A stretch of 64,000 bases of DNA from Arthrobacter jiangjiafuii (GCF_018622995.1 NZ_CP076022.1:2976001-3040000); one strand, 5' to 3'; positions 40,694-50,082 are shown, counted from the stretch's first letter. Notes: a model not told the origin generated them from the sequence alone. Made by a program: numbers and translations.

Positions 40694-41725
40694 GTGTCTG
40701 CATCCGACGGAATAGGCGCTCAGCGCTCCGCACCCCCACTCCCGCCCGCGTCCTCGGCGACGTCGTCACCGGGACGGCCCACGCCGTCGTCGTCCCCGGC
40801 TGCACCCGGCCCGGCCTCGAATACGCCCGGCATCTTGTTCGGCATCGGCGCCTACGCCATCTGGGGACTGCTGCCCCTGTACTTCCTGGTCCTGGTGCCC
40901 GCCGGACCGGTGGAGATTGTCGCCGCGCGGATCGTCTTCTCGCTTGTCTTTTGCGGTGTGCTGCTGACGGTGATGAAGTCCTGGGAGGCCACGGCCACTG
41001 CCGCGCGTGACCGCAGGCTGGTCGGCACCCTGGCCCTTGCCGCGGTCCTGATCGCGGCCAACTGGCTGACCTTTTCCTGGGCCGTGCTGAACGGGCATGC
41101 CGTGGAGGCGGCGCTGGGTTACTTCATCAATCCGCTGGTGTCCGTGCTGCTTGGCGTGATCGTGCTGAAGGAGAAGCTGCGGCCGCTGCAGTGGGTGGCC
41201 ATGGGCGTGGGATTTGTTGCCGTCCTGGTCCTGGGTCTGGCGTACGGAACCGTGCCATGGGTGGCGCTGATCCTGGCGTTTTCCTTCGGTCTCTACGGGC
41301 TCGTCAAGAAGGGGGTGGGCGGCAGGGTCGATGCCATTTCCAGCCTCACCATCGAGACGGCGGTCCTGACCCCGGTTGCCGTGGGCGTGCTGGTGTGGCT
41401 CGTCCTGACGGGGTCGGCGACGATCCTCTCCAACGGACCCGCGCATTTCTGGCTGCTGGCCTTCTCCGGCATCGCCACCGCCATTCCGCTGATCTTCTTC
41501 GGTGCCGCTGCCCGGCGGTTGCCGCTTTCCACGGTGGGCATGCTGCAGTATCTGGCTCCCACGCTGCAGTTTGTCGTGGCCTTGACCATCTTCAACGAGA
41601 CCATGCCGCCGGAGCGCTGGGCCGGCTTCGGGCTGGTGTGGCTCGCGCTGGTCATCCTGACGATCGACATGATGGGCGGTCCGCGCCGGAACCGGATCCT
41701 CCGCGCGGCGGCCGCTGCGGGCTAA
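40694..41725 (+). CDS. rarD: RarD family EamA-type transporter
   Basis: A 343-residue DMT-superfamily membrane protein with ten predicted helices. Helix 1 is ILFGIGAYAIWGLLPLYFLVL; the EIVAARIVFSLVFCGVLL, NWLTFSWAVLNGHAVEAALGYFINPLVSVLLG and LQYLAPTLQFVVALTIFNE blocks are the RarD (chloramphenicol-sensitive protein) signature. The first 45 residues are a Ser/Pro/Ala-rich tail before the membrane domain. The GTG at 40694 is favoured by the promoter position; a longer frame from 40640 contains the promoter itself. Substrate unknown. Confidence 0.82.
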   Translation: MSASDGIGAQRSAPPLPPASSATSSPGRPTPSSSPAAPGPASNTPGILFGIGAYAIWGLLPLYFLVLVPAGPVEIVAARIVFSLVFCGVLLTVMKSWEATATAARDRRLVGTLALAAVLIAANWLTFSWAVLNGHAVEAALGYFINPLVSVLLGVIVLKEKLRPLQWVAMGVGFVAVLVLGLAYGTVPWVALILAFSFGLYGLVKKGVGGRVDAISSLTIETAVLTPVAVGVLVWLVLTGSATILSNGPAHFWLLAFSGIATAIPLIFFGAAARRLPLSTVGMLQYLAPTLQFVVALTIFNETMPPERWAGFGLVWLALVILTIDMMGGPRRNRILRAAAAAG

Positions 41726-41846
41726 GGCGGGGCGTCGGGCCCGGAGCCTGGCGCTGCTGGTCGGGCCTTGTTGCTGGTCGGGCATTTAGGGCCGGTGGTC
41801 GGGCCGATGATTGCGGTGATCATGCTCAAAGACCTCAAAGACACCG

Positions 41847-41961
41847 AGTGTGGGGAAGACGCCGCTTTCCTTCGCCCAGTGTCGGGATGACGCCGTTATC
41901 AGCGCCGGGAACTGGCAATATCTCGACAATGGATGCGGGCAACGGGCGTGATCCCAACACT
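41847..41961. repeat. Intergenic 115-nt element with four spaced 17-nt motifs
   Basis: Forward AGTGTGGGGAAGACGCC (41847) and AGTGTCGGGATGACGCC (41878), inverted relatives at 41914 and 41945. Start-to-start spacing 31, 36, 31 nt, identical to the elements at 18648 and 53652. Lies between convergent rarD and the CAP-domain gene. The stretch before it (41726-41846) contains three TGGTCGGGC words and no recognisable gene. Confidence 0.85.
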
Positions 41962-41988
41962 CGGCGCTGGCATGAACAGACCACAACA

Positions 41989-42023
41989 AAGCCCCGCTCT
42001 CCCGGATTGGGAGGGCGGGGCTT
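41989..42023. terminator. Intrinsic terminator, mainly of the CAP-domain gene
   Basis: AAGCCCCGCTCTCCC and GGGAGGGCGGGGCTT form a 15-bp stem with one wobble pair and a 5-nt loop. On the minus strand it is followed by TGTTGTGG, on the plus strand by CGTTGG. It lies 43 bases after the stop at 42066 and could serve both directions. Confidence 0.85.
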
Positions 42024-42065
42024 CGTTGGTACAGGTCCTCCGGTACAGGAGGGCTTACCGGCTCT

Positions 42066-43634
42066 CTAGCGGGCCGAGATGGTGCGCTGGCGCTGGACGG
42101 CGATCAACGCCACAGCGCCGATCAGGGCCATGAGCGCACCGATGCCGCCGATGGCGATCTGAGCCGGGTTGAGACCGGTAACTGCCAGTTCGGCACCGGA
42201 TCCTGCCTGCACCGACTGCGCCGCCAGGACGGTAACCGCCGGCTCCACAGTGAAGGACGCCCAGCCGGTCAGCCCGCCGTCGGTAAACAGCGCGACTTTG
42301 TGCTCACCGGCAGCAAGCACCGGCGGAACCGAAAGCTTGAGTTCGCCCTTGGCATCCGCGCTCACCGTTCCGAGGTTTACCCCCGCGGACGGAATGACGG
42401 CGTCGACGGCGGAACCCGGCTTGGCCCCGGAGATGCGCAACTGGCTGCCGGCAGCTGTGGCCATGACGGTTCCTCGTGCCGCACTGGTGAGCAGCGACTC
42501 GTCCCCGAGCACCACCTGATCCAGCGATGAGAGGACGGATACCGGGTTTTGCAGCCCCCGGCTGATCCCTCGTGAAGCAGCAGGCTTGCTGGCTGCAGCC
42601 TGGGCAGCGGCTTCGGCTTCCACGGCTTCGGCTTCCGCGGCCTGCGCTGCTGCGGCTTCAACTGCGGCGGTCTCGGCTGCCGCAGCTTCAGCTGCTGCCT
42701 GCTCCGCGGCAAGCTGCTCGGCGACAGCAGCATCCGCAGCCACCTTCAATTCGGCCTGCCGTGCTGCTTCGTCTTCGGTTGCCTTGACGGCGGCAGCTTC
42801 GTTGGCAGCTTTCAGTGCCGCCTCCTGGGCTGCCTGATCCTTTGCTGCCTTGTCCTGCTCCGTTTCGTTCTGGACCGGCTCGGGGGCGGCAGGTTCCTCG
42901 GCTGCGGGGGCGGCAACGTTTGCGGCGTCGGCAGCAGCCTTATCCACAGCGGCCTTCTCGGCCGCAGCCTTGTCCGCAGCGGCCTTCTCGGCCGCAGCCT
43001 TGTCCGCAGCAGCCTTCTCGGCCGCAGCCTTGTCAGCGGCAGCCTTGTCAGCGATGGCCTTGTCAGCAGCAGCCTTATCGGCAGCAGCCTTCTGCTCGGC
43101 AGCAGCCTTCTCAGCAGCAACACGCTGTGCTTCAAGGGTGGCGGCCTGTGCCGCTGCGTCAGCCGGAGCCTTCGACCAGCCGAACTGCGCCGTGGCGAGG
43201 AAGGTGCCGCGGTTCGGTCCCGCGGTCAGCTCGACGGCGCCGATACCGACATCGGTGGCTCCTGTAATGAGCATATTGGCCCGGTGAGGAGCCGAATTAA
43301 CCCAGGACTGGAACGCCGAGTCGGCACTCATGTTCCAGACGATGTTCTCGTGGAACGCGTAGGAGCCCGGGCTGTGCTGGAACTCGCCGGCGCCGGCGGT
43401 GTTGGCGATGTCCGCCGACTGCTGGGTCCAGCTTTGCGAGTCGGCGCTCATCTGGGGATCCAGCCGCAGCGGCGCCAGGCCATGCTGCTGCCGGTAGTCA
43501 TTGATCAGCACGTACAGCCGGTTGGCGAACTGTTCGTCGGCGGCGCTTGCTGCAGCGGAGGGAACCGCTATCACCGCCGTCATAAGCGTGATGGCCAGGG
43601 CAACGAAGACCCCCACCAGTTTTTTTACCCGCAT
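42066..43634 (-). CDS. Secreted CAP-domain (SCP/PR1, YkwD-like) protein with alanine-rich repeat stalk and LAxTG sorting signal
   Basis: 522 residues from the ATG at 43634 (AAAGGAT upstream). A signal peptide ([25 protein letters not shown]) ends near residue 31. The CAP domain (about 35-165) has [37 protein letters not shown] and [24 protein letters not shown]. Residues about 175-365 are an Ala/Lys/Glu-rich stalk built from [10 protein letters not shown]-type repeats. A beta-rich region of about 110 residues follows. The end is LAVTG, a hydrophobic helix and QRQRTISAR, a sortase signal of the LAxTG class used by class E sortases. The protein should be wall-anchored; CAP function is unknown. 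Confidence 0.85.
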   Translation of the reverse strand: MRVKKLVGVFVALAITLMTAVIAVPSAAASAADEQFANRLYVLINDYRQQHGLAPLRLDPQMSADSQSWTQQSADIANTAGAGEFQHSPGSYAFHENIVWNMSADSAFQSWVNSAPHRANMLITGATDVGIGAVELTAGPNRGTFLATAQFGWSKAPADAAAQAATLEAQRVAAEKAAAEQKAAADKAAADKAIADKAAADKAAAEKAAADKAAAEKAAADKAAAEKAAVDKAAADAANVAAPAAEEPAAPEPVQNETEQDKAAKDQAAQEAALKAANEAAAVKATEDEAARQAELKVAADAAVAEQLAAEQAAAEAAAAETAAVEAAAAQAAEAEAVEAEAAAQAAASKPAASRGISRGLQNPVSVLSSLDQVVLGDESLLTSAARGTVMATAAGSQLRISGAKPGSAVDAVIPSAGVNLGTVSADAKGELKLSVPPVLAAGEHKVALFTDGGLTGWASFTVEPAVTVLAAQSVQAGSGAELAVTGLNPAQIAIGGIGALMALIGAVALIAVQRQRTISAR

Positions 43635-43951
43635 GTTTAATCCTTTTGCCTCGAGACCCAGTGCGCAGACACACCGAAGCCAGACCATGCGCAGCTCCCC
43701 CACAGAACCGCGGTGCCCAACGAGAAAGTCACGGGGCAACGAGGAGAACTTACCTCAGGACACGTAAATGAACAACAGCCCCTCTAATAACATCAGTAAC
43801 ATAAATCACAAACGAGACACGCGGGCGCGGCCGCATTTTCCACAACCGCACCCGCCCCCGGACGTCCTCGCGCCCCCTGGGCAGGAACTTCGGGACCCCC
43901 GGGAGCCCGCCCTTCGCCTGATCGACAACTACTCAACCAATTTCTCGACGG
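43635..43951. other. 317-base gap upstream of the CAP-domain gene
   Basis: Holds the CAP gene leader and promoter region and the terminator-like hairpin at 43821-43855. On the minus strand TTGTGA about 17 nt before ATTAGA (near 43785) is a weak promoter candidate. I looked for a c-di-AMP (ydaO) riboswitch, which often precedes wall-protein genes in actinobacteria, and could not match its conserved cores. Confidence 0.5.
43821..43855 (-). terminator. Possible terminator of the APC permease operon
   Basis: On the minus strand GCGGGTGCGG and CCGCGCCCGC pair over 10 bp (one wobble) around a 15-nt loop, followed by GTGTCTCGTTTGTGATTT. It begins 97 bases after the permease stop. Confidence 0.45.
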
Positions 43952-45493
43952 TTACTCCCCGCCGCCCCCTGCCGCCACCCCGCGGCGCAGGGTTTCACCC
44001 CGGAAATAGCCCGGGTTCCTGCGGTACATCAGCAGCATCAAGACGGCCCCGAGCAGGATCACGCCGGTGCCGAGAATGAAGACCAGCCCCACTCCGCCAA
44101 TCGATGATCCCGAGCCGTAGTCGGGGTCCATCGAGTCCACGGCGGTCTTGAGGAACATGACCAGCAGGATCACGGCCCCCAGCAGCGGTGCCAGGAACTT
44201 GAGCGCGAAGTTGCGGGCGGAGCTGAAAGCCTCGGCCCGGAAGAACCAGACGCAGGCCAGGGCGGTGATGCCGTAGTAGAAGCAGATCATCAGGCCCAAG
44301 GCGGTGATGGTGTCCCAGAGGGCGTTCTCGGACAGCAGCCGCGTGACGGTATAGAAGCCTGCCGCGGCAATGGCCGAGGCCACGGTGGCGTAGCCCGGCG
44401 ACTTGTGCACCGGGCTGATGCTGCCAAAGCGCCGGGGCAGCGCCCGGTAGTGGCCCATGGCCAGCAGGGTGCGCGCGGGCGAGACGAAGGTGGACTGCAG
44501 CGAGGCGGCCGAGCTGCTGAGGATGGACAGTGACATCAGGATTGCGAACGGCCCCATGACCGGCCCGGCCAGGACGGCGAAGATGCTCTCCTGGTTGTCA
44601 GGGTTTCCGGCCCCGAGTTCGCCCTCCCCCACACCGGCATAGGAGAGCACCGCGAGCGCCACCACCATGTAGACGGCAACGATCACGAACACCGTGAGCG
44701 TGGCGGCCCGGCCCGGGGTCTTGTCCGGGTTCCTGGTTTCCTCGTTCATGGTCAGGGTGACGTCCCAGCCCCAGTACACAAAGATCGAGAGCGAGACGCC
44801 GGCGGCGAAGCTGGAGAAGGACTCCACGGCGAAGGGGTTGAACCATTCCGCGGTGATCGGGGTGGCATCAAAGGCGGTTCCGGCTCCGACATGGATGAAG
44901 GCGGCCACGGAGAACCAGCCCAGCACCAGCAGCTGGAAACCGACCAGGACGTACTGGAAGACCTTGGTGGTTTCCAGGCCGCGGTAGGAAATCCAGCAGG
45001 CACCGGCGATGAACACGCACGTGGTGAGGATGTTCAGCGGCAGGTTGGTGGTCAGCTCGGCCAGGGCGTCATTGCCGGTGACCTGGGCCAGCATCAGGTA
45101 GAAGAAATCCACCGCCACCGCCGCCAGGTTCGAGAGCACAATGATGGTGGCCGCGATCAACCCCCAGCCTCCCATCCAGCCCACCCACGGCCCGAAGGCC
45201 CGGGTGGCCCAGGTGAAGGAGGTCCCGGAGTCCGGCATGGCGTTGTTCAGTTCCCGGTAGCCCAGCGCCACCAGGATCATCGGAATGAACCCGACCAGGA
45301 AGATCGCTGGCAGCTGTACGCCCACCTCCGAGACGGTGGGGCCCAGCCCGGCGGTGAGCGTATAGGCCGGCGCGATGCAGGAAACACCGATGACGACGGC
45401 GCCCAGCAGGCCGACACTGCCGGATTTCAGTCCCTTGCGGGTGATTCCGCCGGACTCCCCTTCCCGGGAGGCCGTCACTTCGTTGGAACTCAT
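43952..45493 (-). CDS. APC family amino acid/polyamine permease
   Basis: A 513-residue transporter with about 12 helices. The family signature GAVVIGVSCIAPAYTLTAGLG lies in helix 1 (about residues 30-50). The second block is PDSGTSFTWATRAFGPWVGWMGGWGL near residue 88. FVYWGWDVTLTMNEETRNPDKTPGRAATL near residue 240 is typical of polyamine/GABA-type members. The start overlaps the universal stress protein stop by ATGA. Third gene after putrescine oxidase, so putrescine or GABA uptake is the likely job. Confidence 0.87.
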   Translation of the reverse strand: MSSNEVTASREGESGGITRKGLKSGSVGLLGAVVIGVSCIAPAYTLTAGLGPTVSEVGVQLPAIFLVGFIPMILVALGYRELNNAMPDSGTSFTWATRAFGPWVGWMGGWGLIAATIIVLSNLAAVAVDFFYLMLAQVTGNDALAELTTNLPLNILTTCVFIAGACWISYRGLETTKVFQYVLVGFQLLVLGWFSVAAFIHVGAGTAFDATPITAEWFNPFAVESFSSFAAGVSLSIFVYWGWDVTLTMNEETRNPDKTPGRAATLTVFVIVAVYMVVALAVLSYAGVGEGELGAGNPDNQESIFAVLAGPVMGPFAILMSLSILSSSAASLQSTFVSPARTLLAMGHYRALPRRFGSISPVHKSPGYATVASAIAAAGFYTVTRLLSENALWDTITALGLMICFYYGITALACVWFFRAEAFSSARNFALKFLAPLLGAVILLVMFLKTAVDSMDPDYGSGSSIGGVGLVFILGTGVILLGAVLMLLMYRRNPGYFRGETLRRGVAAGGGGE

Positions 45494-46386
45494 TCGGTTA
45501 CCTCGCTCTGGCTGGGTGCGGTGCCGGTAGTACTGCCGCGGAAGTTCCGGGGCACCACCACCATGGGGACGGGCAGGCTGCGCAGGATCTTGCTGGCGGT
45601 GGCGCCCAGGAAGAGCCGGTTGTTCCCGGCGAGCCGGCTGGAGCCGATGAGCATGACTTCGCCGTCGTCGAACTCCAGCTCATCGATGGCGTTTTCGATC
45701 GTCCGGCCCTGTACGACGACGGCGGTGACCGGACAGCGTCCGGCCGCCAGCTGCTGGGCGCGGGCCAGGCGGTCGTCCGCGTGCATGCGGGCCTCCGTGA
45801 CCGCATTCTCATCCCGTGAGGGTGCGTCCAGCGCGACCAGCGACACCAGCCGCAGCGGCAGTCCGCTGCGCGCGGCGGTATCCACGGCCGCTTCCAGCAC
45901 GTCGTTGGCGCCGCGCCGGTTGCCCACCGCGCAGGTGATCCGCGTCAGCGGGGCGGTGCGGCTGTAGCCGTGCGGAGCCAGGGCCACGGGCACCGGCGCG
46001 GCGTGCAGCAGCGCGTTGGCAACGCTGCCGATGGTGAAGCGCTTGAAAATCCCGTTGCTGGCCGCCCCGACCACAATCAGGCCGGCACCCAGCTCTTCGG
46101 CTGCATCGATCAGCCCATGCGCATCGGAGTCGGCGTTCCGGATGTGCCCGGCCGCAGGCACGCTGCCGGGCACCAGATCCAGGCCCTCCCGGAGCCAGGT
46201 TTCCAGCTGTTCTTCGAGCAGGTCGCGGTAACCGCTTTCGGGCGGATACACAACGGTGTAGGGCGAATGCTCCGGGTCAACCATGACCAGGTCCAGCTCG
46301 GCGCCCTGGGTGCGGGCAATGACCGCAGCCAGGTTCACCGCATCCCGGCCCCGTTCAGTGGCGGTGTACCCGACGACGTAGCGCAT
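45490..46386 (-). CDS. Tandem universal stress protein (two UspA domains)
   Basis: 298 residues made of two UspA-like halves, about 1-140 and 145-285. Each has the nucleotide-loop pattern near its end: GAASNGIFKRFTIGSVANALL and GSSRLAGNNRLFLGATASKILR, followed by PVPVALAP and PVPMVVVP. Such tandem proteins usually bind ATP. It sits between putrescine oxidase (12 bases upstream) and the APC permease (overlapping), an arrangement suggesting it regulates or senses transport. Usp domains fused to or beside APC transporters are known; the direct role here is inference. Confidence 0.85.
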   Translation of the reverse strand: MRYVVGYTATERGRDAVNLAAVIARTQGAELDLVMVDPEHSPYTVVYPPESGYRDLLEEQLETWLREGLDLVPGSVPAAGHIRNADSDAHGLIDAAEELGAGLIVVGAASNGIFKRFTIGSVANALLHAAPVPVALAPHGYSRTAPLTRITCAVGNRRGANDVLEAAVDTAARSGLPLRLVSLVALDAPSRDENAVTEARMHADDRLARAQQLAAGRCPVTAVVVQGRTIENAIDELEFDDGEVMLIGSSRLAGNNRLFLGATASKILRSLPVPMVVVPRNFRGSTTGTAPSQSEVTE

Positions 46387-46398
46387 GGGGATCTCCCT

Positions 46399-47826
46399 TC
46401 AGCCCTGGCCGGGCACGGTGGAAAGGCCTGCGGCGGAAACGCCTGCGGGGCCTGCGGTGGCAACCTCGAGGATGCGGTCCGCGGTGAGCAGTCCGATCCG
46501 GACTGCTCCGTCCACATGCTGGTACCCCTCGGCGGCCAGGTCTGAGCAGGACCAGTAGATGGGTCCCACGGGAGCCAGCTGGTCCGGCCCGTAGCGGTGC
46601 AGGCCACCGAGGTCGTAGCTGGCGGCATAGGCACCGCGGGTCCATTCCTCGGAGCCCCAGTCGGATTCGTAGTAGACCTCCGGCGTGAGCGCCTCCTCGC
46701 CCAGGAAAGCAGCGACCGAGCCGAGAATGGCCTGCTTGCGGTCTTCGGCGGAGAGTTTGAACATGGCGTCCGCCTTTTCATCGGAGACGAAACCGACGAG
46801 GGTGCCGCGGGGGTCCTCGTGGTTGGTGTTGTCGTAGACCTCCTGCACCAGTTCCCCGGCGCCGAAGCAGGTGCCGGACAGGCCCTTGTCCCGCCAGAAC
46901 GGGGTGGCGTAGACGGCATGGACCTTGATCACGAGCCCGAGCGACTGGTGCTGGTGCATCTGGTGCTGGCGGCGCGGCAGCGGCGGGTCGAAGGACACCC
47001 GCGAGTACAGGTTCGGCGGCACGGCCATGACAGCAAAGCGGGCACGGACGGTGACGGAGTCCGAAACGGCGGTGACGCCGTCGTGCGCCGTGCCGTCCTC
47101 GCCCGGCCAGCGCAGGAAGCGCACCGGGCTGGAGAGCACGACGTCGTCGCCCAGGTCGGCGGCCATCCGCTCGGAGACCTGCTGCATACCGCCCGCCACG
47201 CGCCGGTCCAGGATGAAGTCCTCATCCACCAGATGCGAGAAGGAGCCGGCCGACGCCGCCATCAGCACTGCCTGCAGGGTGGAGAATGCATGCGCCGGCT
47301 TGGTAAGCATGCCGCCGGCGACAAACAGGCCGATGTTGTTGCAGGCCTCTTCATCGCTGGACTGTTCGTGGAGCCAGTGGGCGAAGGAGATGGTGTCCAG
47401 CTCGCGGGCCTGCGGGTGTTTCCAGGGCGCGGCCGGGTCCGTTTCAGCGGCCAGGGTGTCCAGGATGCCGATCAGCCGGAGCATTTCCTTTTCGGTCTGC
47501 CCGCCGACCGGGAACATGTCGCCGGTGTAGGTGCGGCGGGTGCCGTCGGCGCCAATGTATACGGACTCTCCGGTGCGGTAGCGCTCGAAGGTCTCCAGGC
47601 CGAGCTCCTCGACGAGGGACTCCAGCACGGTCTGGTCCGGGGAAATCCACTGGCCGCCGATTTCCAGCATGGCGCCGTCAATGGTGTCGGTCCAGGTCCG
47701 TCCACCCACGCGGTCGCGGGCCTCCAGGACTGCAACACTCAGCCCTGCCGCCTTCAGCCTCCGGGCCGCGCTCAGCCCCGAAGGTCCGGCTCCGATGATC
47801 ACAACGTCACGTTCCAGCGTCTTCAC
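46399..47826 (-). CDS. puo: Flavin monoamine oxidase family protein, probable putrescine oxidase
   Basis: A 475-residue FAD oxidase converting putrescine to 4-aminobutanal with H2O2 and ammonia. The dinucleotide motif is VIIGAGPSGLSAARRLKAAG at residues 10-29, followed by EARDRVGGRTWTDTIDG. The C-terminal FAD-contact segment is YWSCSDLAAEGYQHVDGAVRIG near residue 430. Length and motifs match putrescine oxidases of Micrococcus and Rhodococcus. The GTG at 47826 follows AAAGGA. Heads the puo-usp-permease operon, divergent from a TetR gene. Neighbouring GABA genes supply the next steps. Confidence 0.85.
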   Translation of the reverse strand: MKTLERDVVIIGAGPSGLSAARRLKAAGLSVAVLEARDRVGGRTWTDTIDGAMLEIGGQWISPDQTVLESLVEELGLETFERYRTGESVYIGADGTRRTYTGDMFPVGGQTEKEMLRLIGILDTLAAETDPAAPWKHPQARELDTISFAHWLHEQSSDEEACNNIGLFVAGGMLTKPAHAFSTLQAVLMAASAGSFSHLVDEDFILDRRVAGGMQQVSERMAADLGDDVVLSSPVRFLRWPGEDGTAHDGVTAVSDSVTVRARFAVMAVPPNLYSRVSFDPPLPRRQHQMHQHQSLGLVIKVHAVYATPFWRDKGLSGTCFGAGELVQEVYDNTNHEDPRGTLVGFVSDEKADAMFKLSAEDRKQAILGSVAAFLGEEALTPEVYYESDWGSEEWTRGAYAASYDLGGLHRYGPDQLAPVGPIYWSCSDLAAEGYQHVDGAVRIGLLTADRILEVATAGPAGVSAAGLSTVPGQG

Positions 47827-47867
47827 AGTGTCCTTTCCTTGCGGCCGGGAAGGCCGCCACCAGTCAT

Positions 47868-47888
47868 TAAATGAATGGTGTTCATTTA
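47868..47888. promoter_or_regulatory. TetR-type operator between puo and its regulator
   Basis: A perfect inverted repeat, TAAATGAA, 5-nt spacer TGGTG, TTCATTTA, in an AT-rich patch of an otherwise GC-rich 167-base divergent region. On the minus strand a TTTAAT -10-like hexamer lies within it. The adjacent TetR protein is the expected ligand. Confidence 0.7.
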
Positions 47889-47993
47889 TTAGAAGGAACT
47901 GTAGCGTGGGTCACTCCCGCGTGGAAGCGGTCGGCGGAAAATGACGGCGGTGTGACACCATGAAGGCCGGTACCGCGGAAGGAAACTCGGCAG

Positions 47994-48674
47994 ATGAGCA
48001 GCGACGAACCGCGCCGCAGGGGCGCCGGACGGCCGGTGAAGCGTGTGCTGTCGCAGGCACGCATTGTGGCCGCGGCCCTGGAAGTCATCCAGGCCGGCGG
48101 CTACGGCGCGCTGACCATGTCTGCCCTGGCCCGCCGGCTGGAGGTGGCGCCGTCGGCGCTCTACAACCATGTGGAGTCCAAACAGGAGGTGCTGCGCTGG
48201 CTGCAGGACTTCGTGATGTCCTCCGTGGACACCTCGTGTTTCGCTGACCTGCCGTGGGACCAGGCGTTGCGGGCGTGGGCGCGCTCCTACCGCGACGTAT
48301 TTGCCCGGCACACACCGCTGATTCCCGTGATTGCCGTACTGCAGGTGAGCGGGGCGCCGCGCACCCTGGCCATGTATGAAGCGGTCACGCAGGGCCTGCA
48401 GCGGGCGGGCTGGCCGACGCCGCAGATTGTGCCCGCCATCGTGGCGCTGGAGTCCTTCATTTACGGCTCGGCGTACGACGCCGTGGCCCCGCAGGACATT
48501 TTCGACACCGGTGCCCTGGCCGCCGACAGCCCGCGCTTCACGGCGGCCGTGGAACTGCAGACCGGGCGTGCGGACGGCCGGGCCGCCGACGCCGCCTTCG
48601 AGGCCGGGCTGTCGGCACTGGTCACCGGTTTGGCCGGCGGGGCCGGACTCCCGTTGGAATCCGGCCCCGCCTGA
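47994..48674 (+). CDS. TetR family regulator of the putrescine oxidase operon
   Basis: 226 residues, ATG at 47994 with GGAAGGAAA upstream. The helix-turn-helix is LTMSALARRLEVAPSALYNHVESKQEVLRWLQDF (about residues 38-72), preceded by a basic arm GRPVKRVLSQARI. The C-terminal ligand domain (YGSAYDAVAPQDIFD, then FEAGLSALVTGLAGGAG) is of the TetR_C type seen in amine-responsive regulators. Divergent from puo with the palindrome between them, so repression of puo-usp-permease until putrescine or an aldehyde appears is likely. Convergent with gabT. Confidence 0.85.
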   Translation: MSSDEPRRRGAGRPVKRVLSQARIVAAALEVIQAGGYGALTMSALARRLEVAPSALYNHVESKQEVLRWLQDFVMSSVDTSCFADLPWDQALRAWARSYRDVFARHTPLIPVIAVLQVSGAPRTLAMYEAVTQGLQRAGWPTPQIVPAIVALESFIYGSAYDAVAPQDIFDTGALAADSPRFTAAVELQTGRADGRAADAAFEAGLSALVTGLAGGAGLPLESGPA

Positions 48675-48726
48675 GCCCGCTAACGGGTCTCGCTCAAAAG
48701 CCCCGTCAGGGTCGCCCGAAGCTCCG

Positions 48727-50082
48727 TCAGAGCTGCGCGCGGACGGCCGCTTCCAGCACGTCCAGGGCGTCGGAGAGCAGTTCGTCGCTGATGACCAGCG
48801 GCGGCAGCAGCCGCACCACGTTGCCGTAGGTGCCGCAGGTCAGGATGATGACTCCCTCGGCCAGGCAGGCCGCGGCGACGGCCTTGGTGATGTCGGCATC
48901 CGGGGTTTTGGTTCCGGGCTTGACGAATTCCAGCGCCAGCATGGCGCCGCGGCCGCGGACCTCGCCGATCACGCCGGTGTCCTCGGCCAGGCGCTGCAGG
49001 CGCGGAACGGTGGTTTCCTCGATCCGGCGGGCACGGCCGGACAGGTCCTGGGTTTCCATGGTGGAAATCGCGGCCAGCGCTGCGGCACAGGCCACCGGGT
49101 TGCCGCCGTAGGTCCCGCCCAGGCCGCCCGGGTGAACGGCGTCGAGCAGTTCGGCGCGGCCGGTGACGGCGGAGAGCGGCAGGCCGCCGGCAATGCCCTT
49201 GGCCATGGTCAGGATGTCCGGAACCACGCCCTCGTGCTGCACGGCGAACCATTCGCCGGTGCGGCAGAAACCGGACTGGACCTCGTCGGCGATGAAGACA
49301 ATGCCCTTGGCCTTGGCCCACTCGGCCAGCCGCGGCAGGAAGCCCTCGGCCGGGACAATGAAGCCGCCCTCGCCCTGGATCGGTTCGATCAGGATGGCGG
49401 CAGTCTGGTCGGCGCCGATCTGCTTTTCGATGGCCAGGATGACGCGCTCGGCCGCTTCGGTGCCGGTGATCTCCGGGTTTTCCTCACGGTAGGGGTAGCT
49501 CATCGGCATCCGGTAGATCTCGGAGGCAAACGGGCCGAAGCCGGTCTTGTACGGCATCGCCTTGGCGGTCAGGCCCATGGTGAGGTTGGTGCGGCCGTGG
49601 TAGGCGTGGTCAAAGGCGACGACGGCGTCGCGGCCGGTGGCGGAGCGGGCAATCTTGATCGCGTTTTCCACGGCCTCGGCGCCGGAGTTGAAGAGCACGG
49701 TGCGCTTTTCGTGGTCGCCGGGGGTGACCTCGTGGAGCTTTTCGGCCAGCGCAATGTAGCCCTCATACGGGGTGACCATGAAGCAGGTGTGGGTGAAGTG
49801 CTCCACCTGGTTCTTGACCGCCTCGACGACGGCGGGGTCCGAGGCGCCCACTGACGTCACGGCAATGCCGGCGCCCAGGTCGATGAAGGAGTTGCCGTCG
49901 ACGTCGAGCACAATGCCGCCGTCGGCGTCTGAGACGTAGACCGGAACCGAGGAGGCCACGCCCTTGGCCACCACGGCCGCCCGGCGGGTGTTCAGCGCAA
50001 CGGACTTCGGGCCCGGAAATACGCCGTTGATGTTGCGCTTTTGTTCCAGCCGGTAGGACGGCGAAACGGTCTGGGTGCTCAT
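48727..50082 (-). CDS. gabT: 4-aminobutyrate aminotransferase
   Basis: A 451-residue class III PLP aminotransferase transferring the amino group of GABA to 2-oxoglutarate, giving succinate semialdehyde and glutamate. FNSGAEAVENAIKIARSATG and FDHAYHGRTNLTMGLT are the cofactor-phosphate and ring-stacking blocks. ILIEPIQGEGG and FIADEVQSGFCRTG carry the Glu and the PLP-pyridine Asp. The Schiff-base lysine is in LTMAKGIAGGLPL near residue 295. It lies 103 bases after the aldehyde dehydrogenase gene on the same strand. No succinate-semialdehyde dehydrogenase (gabD) is in the window. Confidence 0.92.
   Translation of the reverse strand: MSTQTVSPSYRLEQKRNINGVFPGPKSVALNTRRAAVVAKGVASSVPVYVSDADGGIVLDVDGNSFIDLGAGIAVTSVGASDPAVVEAVKNQVEHFTHTCFMVTPYEGYIALAEKLHEVTPGDHEKRTVLFNSGAEAVENAIKIARSATGRDAVVAFDHAYHGRTNLTMGLTAKAMPYKTGFGPFASEIYRMPMSYPYREENPEITGTEAAERVILAIEKQIGADQTAAILIEPIQGEGGFIVPAEGFLPRLAEWAKAKGIVFIADEVQSGFCRTGEWFAVQHEGVVPDILTMAKGIAGGLPLSAVTGRAELLDAVHPGGLGGTYGGNPVACAAALAAISTMETQDLSGRARRIEETTVPRLQRLAEDTGVIGEVRGRGAMLALEFVKPGTKTPDADITKAVAAACLAEGVIILTCGTYGNVVRLLPPLVISDELLSDALDVLEAAVRAQL

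Noticed and set aside
43635-43830. c-di-AMP (ydaO) riboswitch before the CAP-domain gene
   Set aside because: Looked for because such genes often carry it; the conserved cores could not be matched by eye. A covariance search would settle it.
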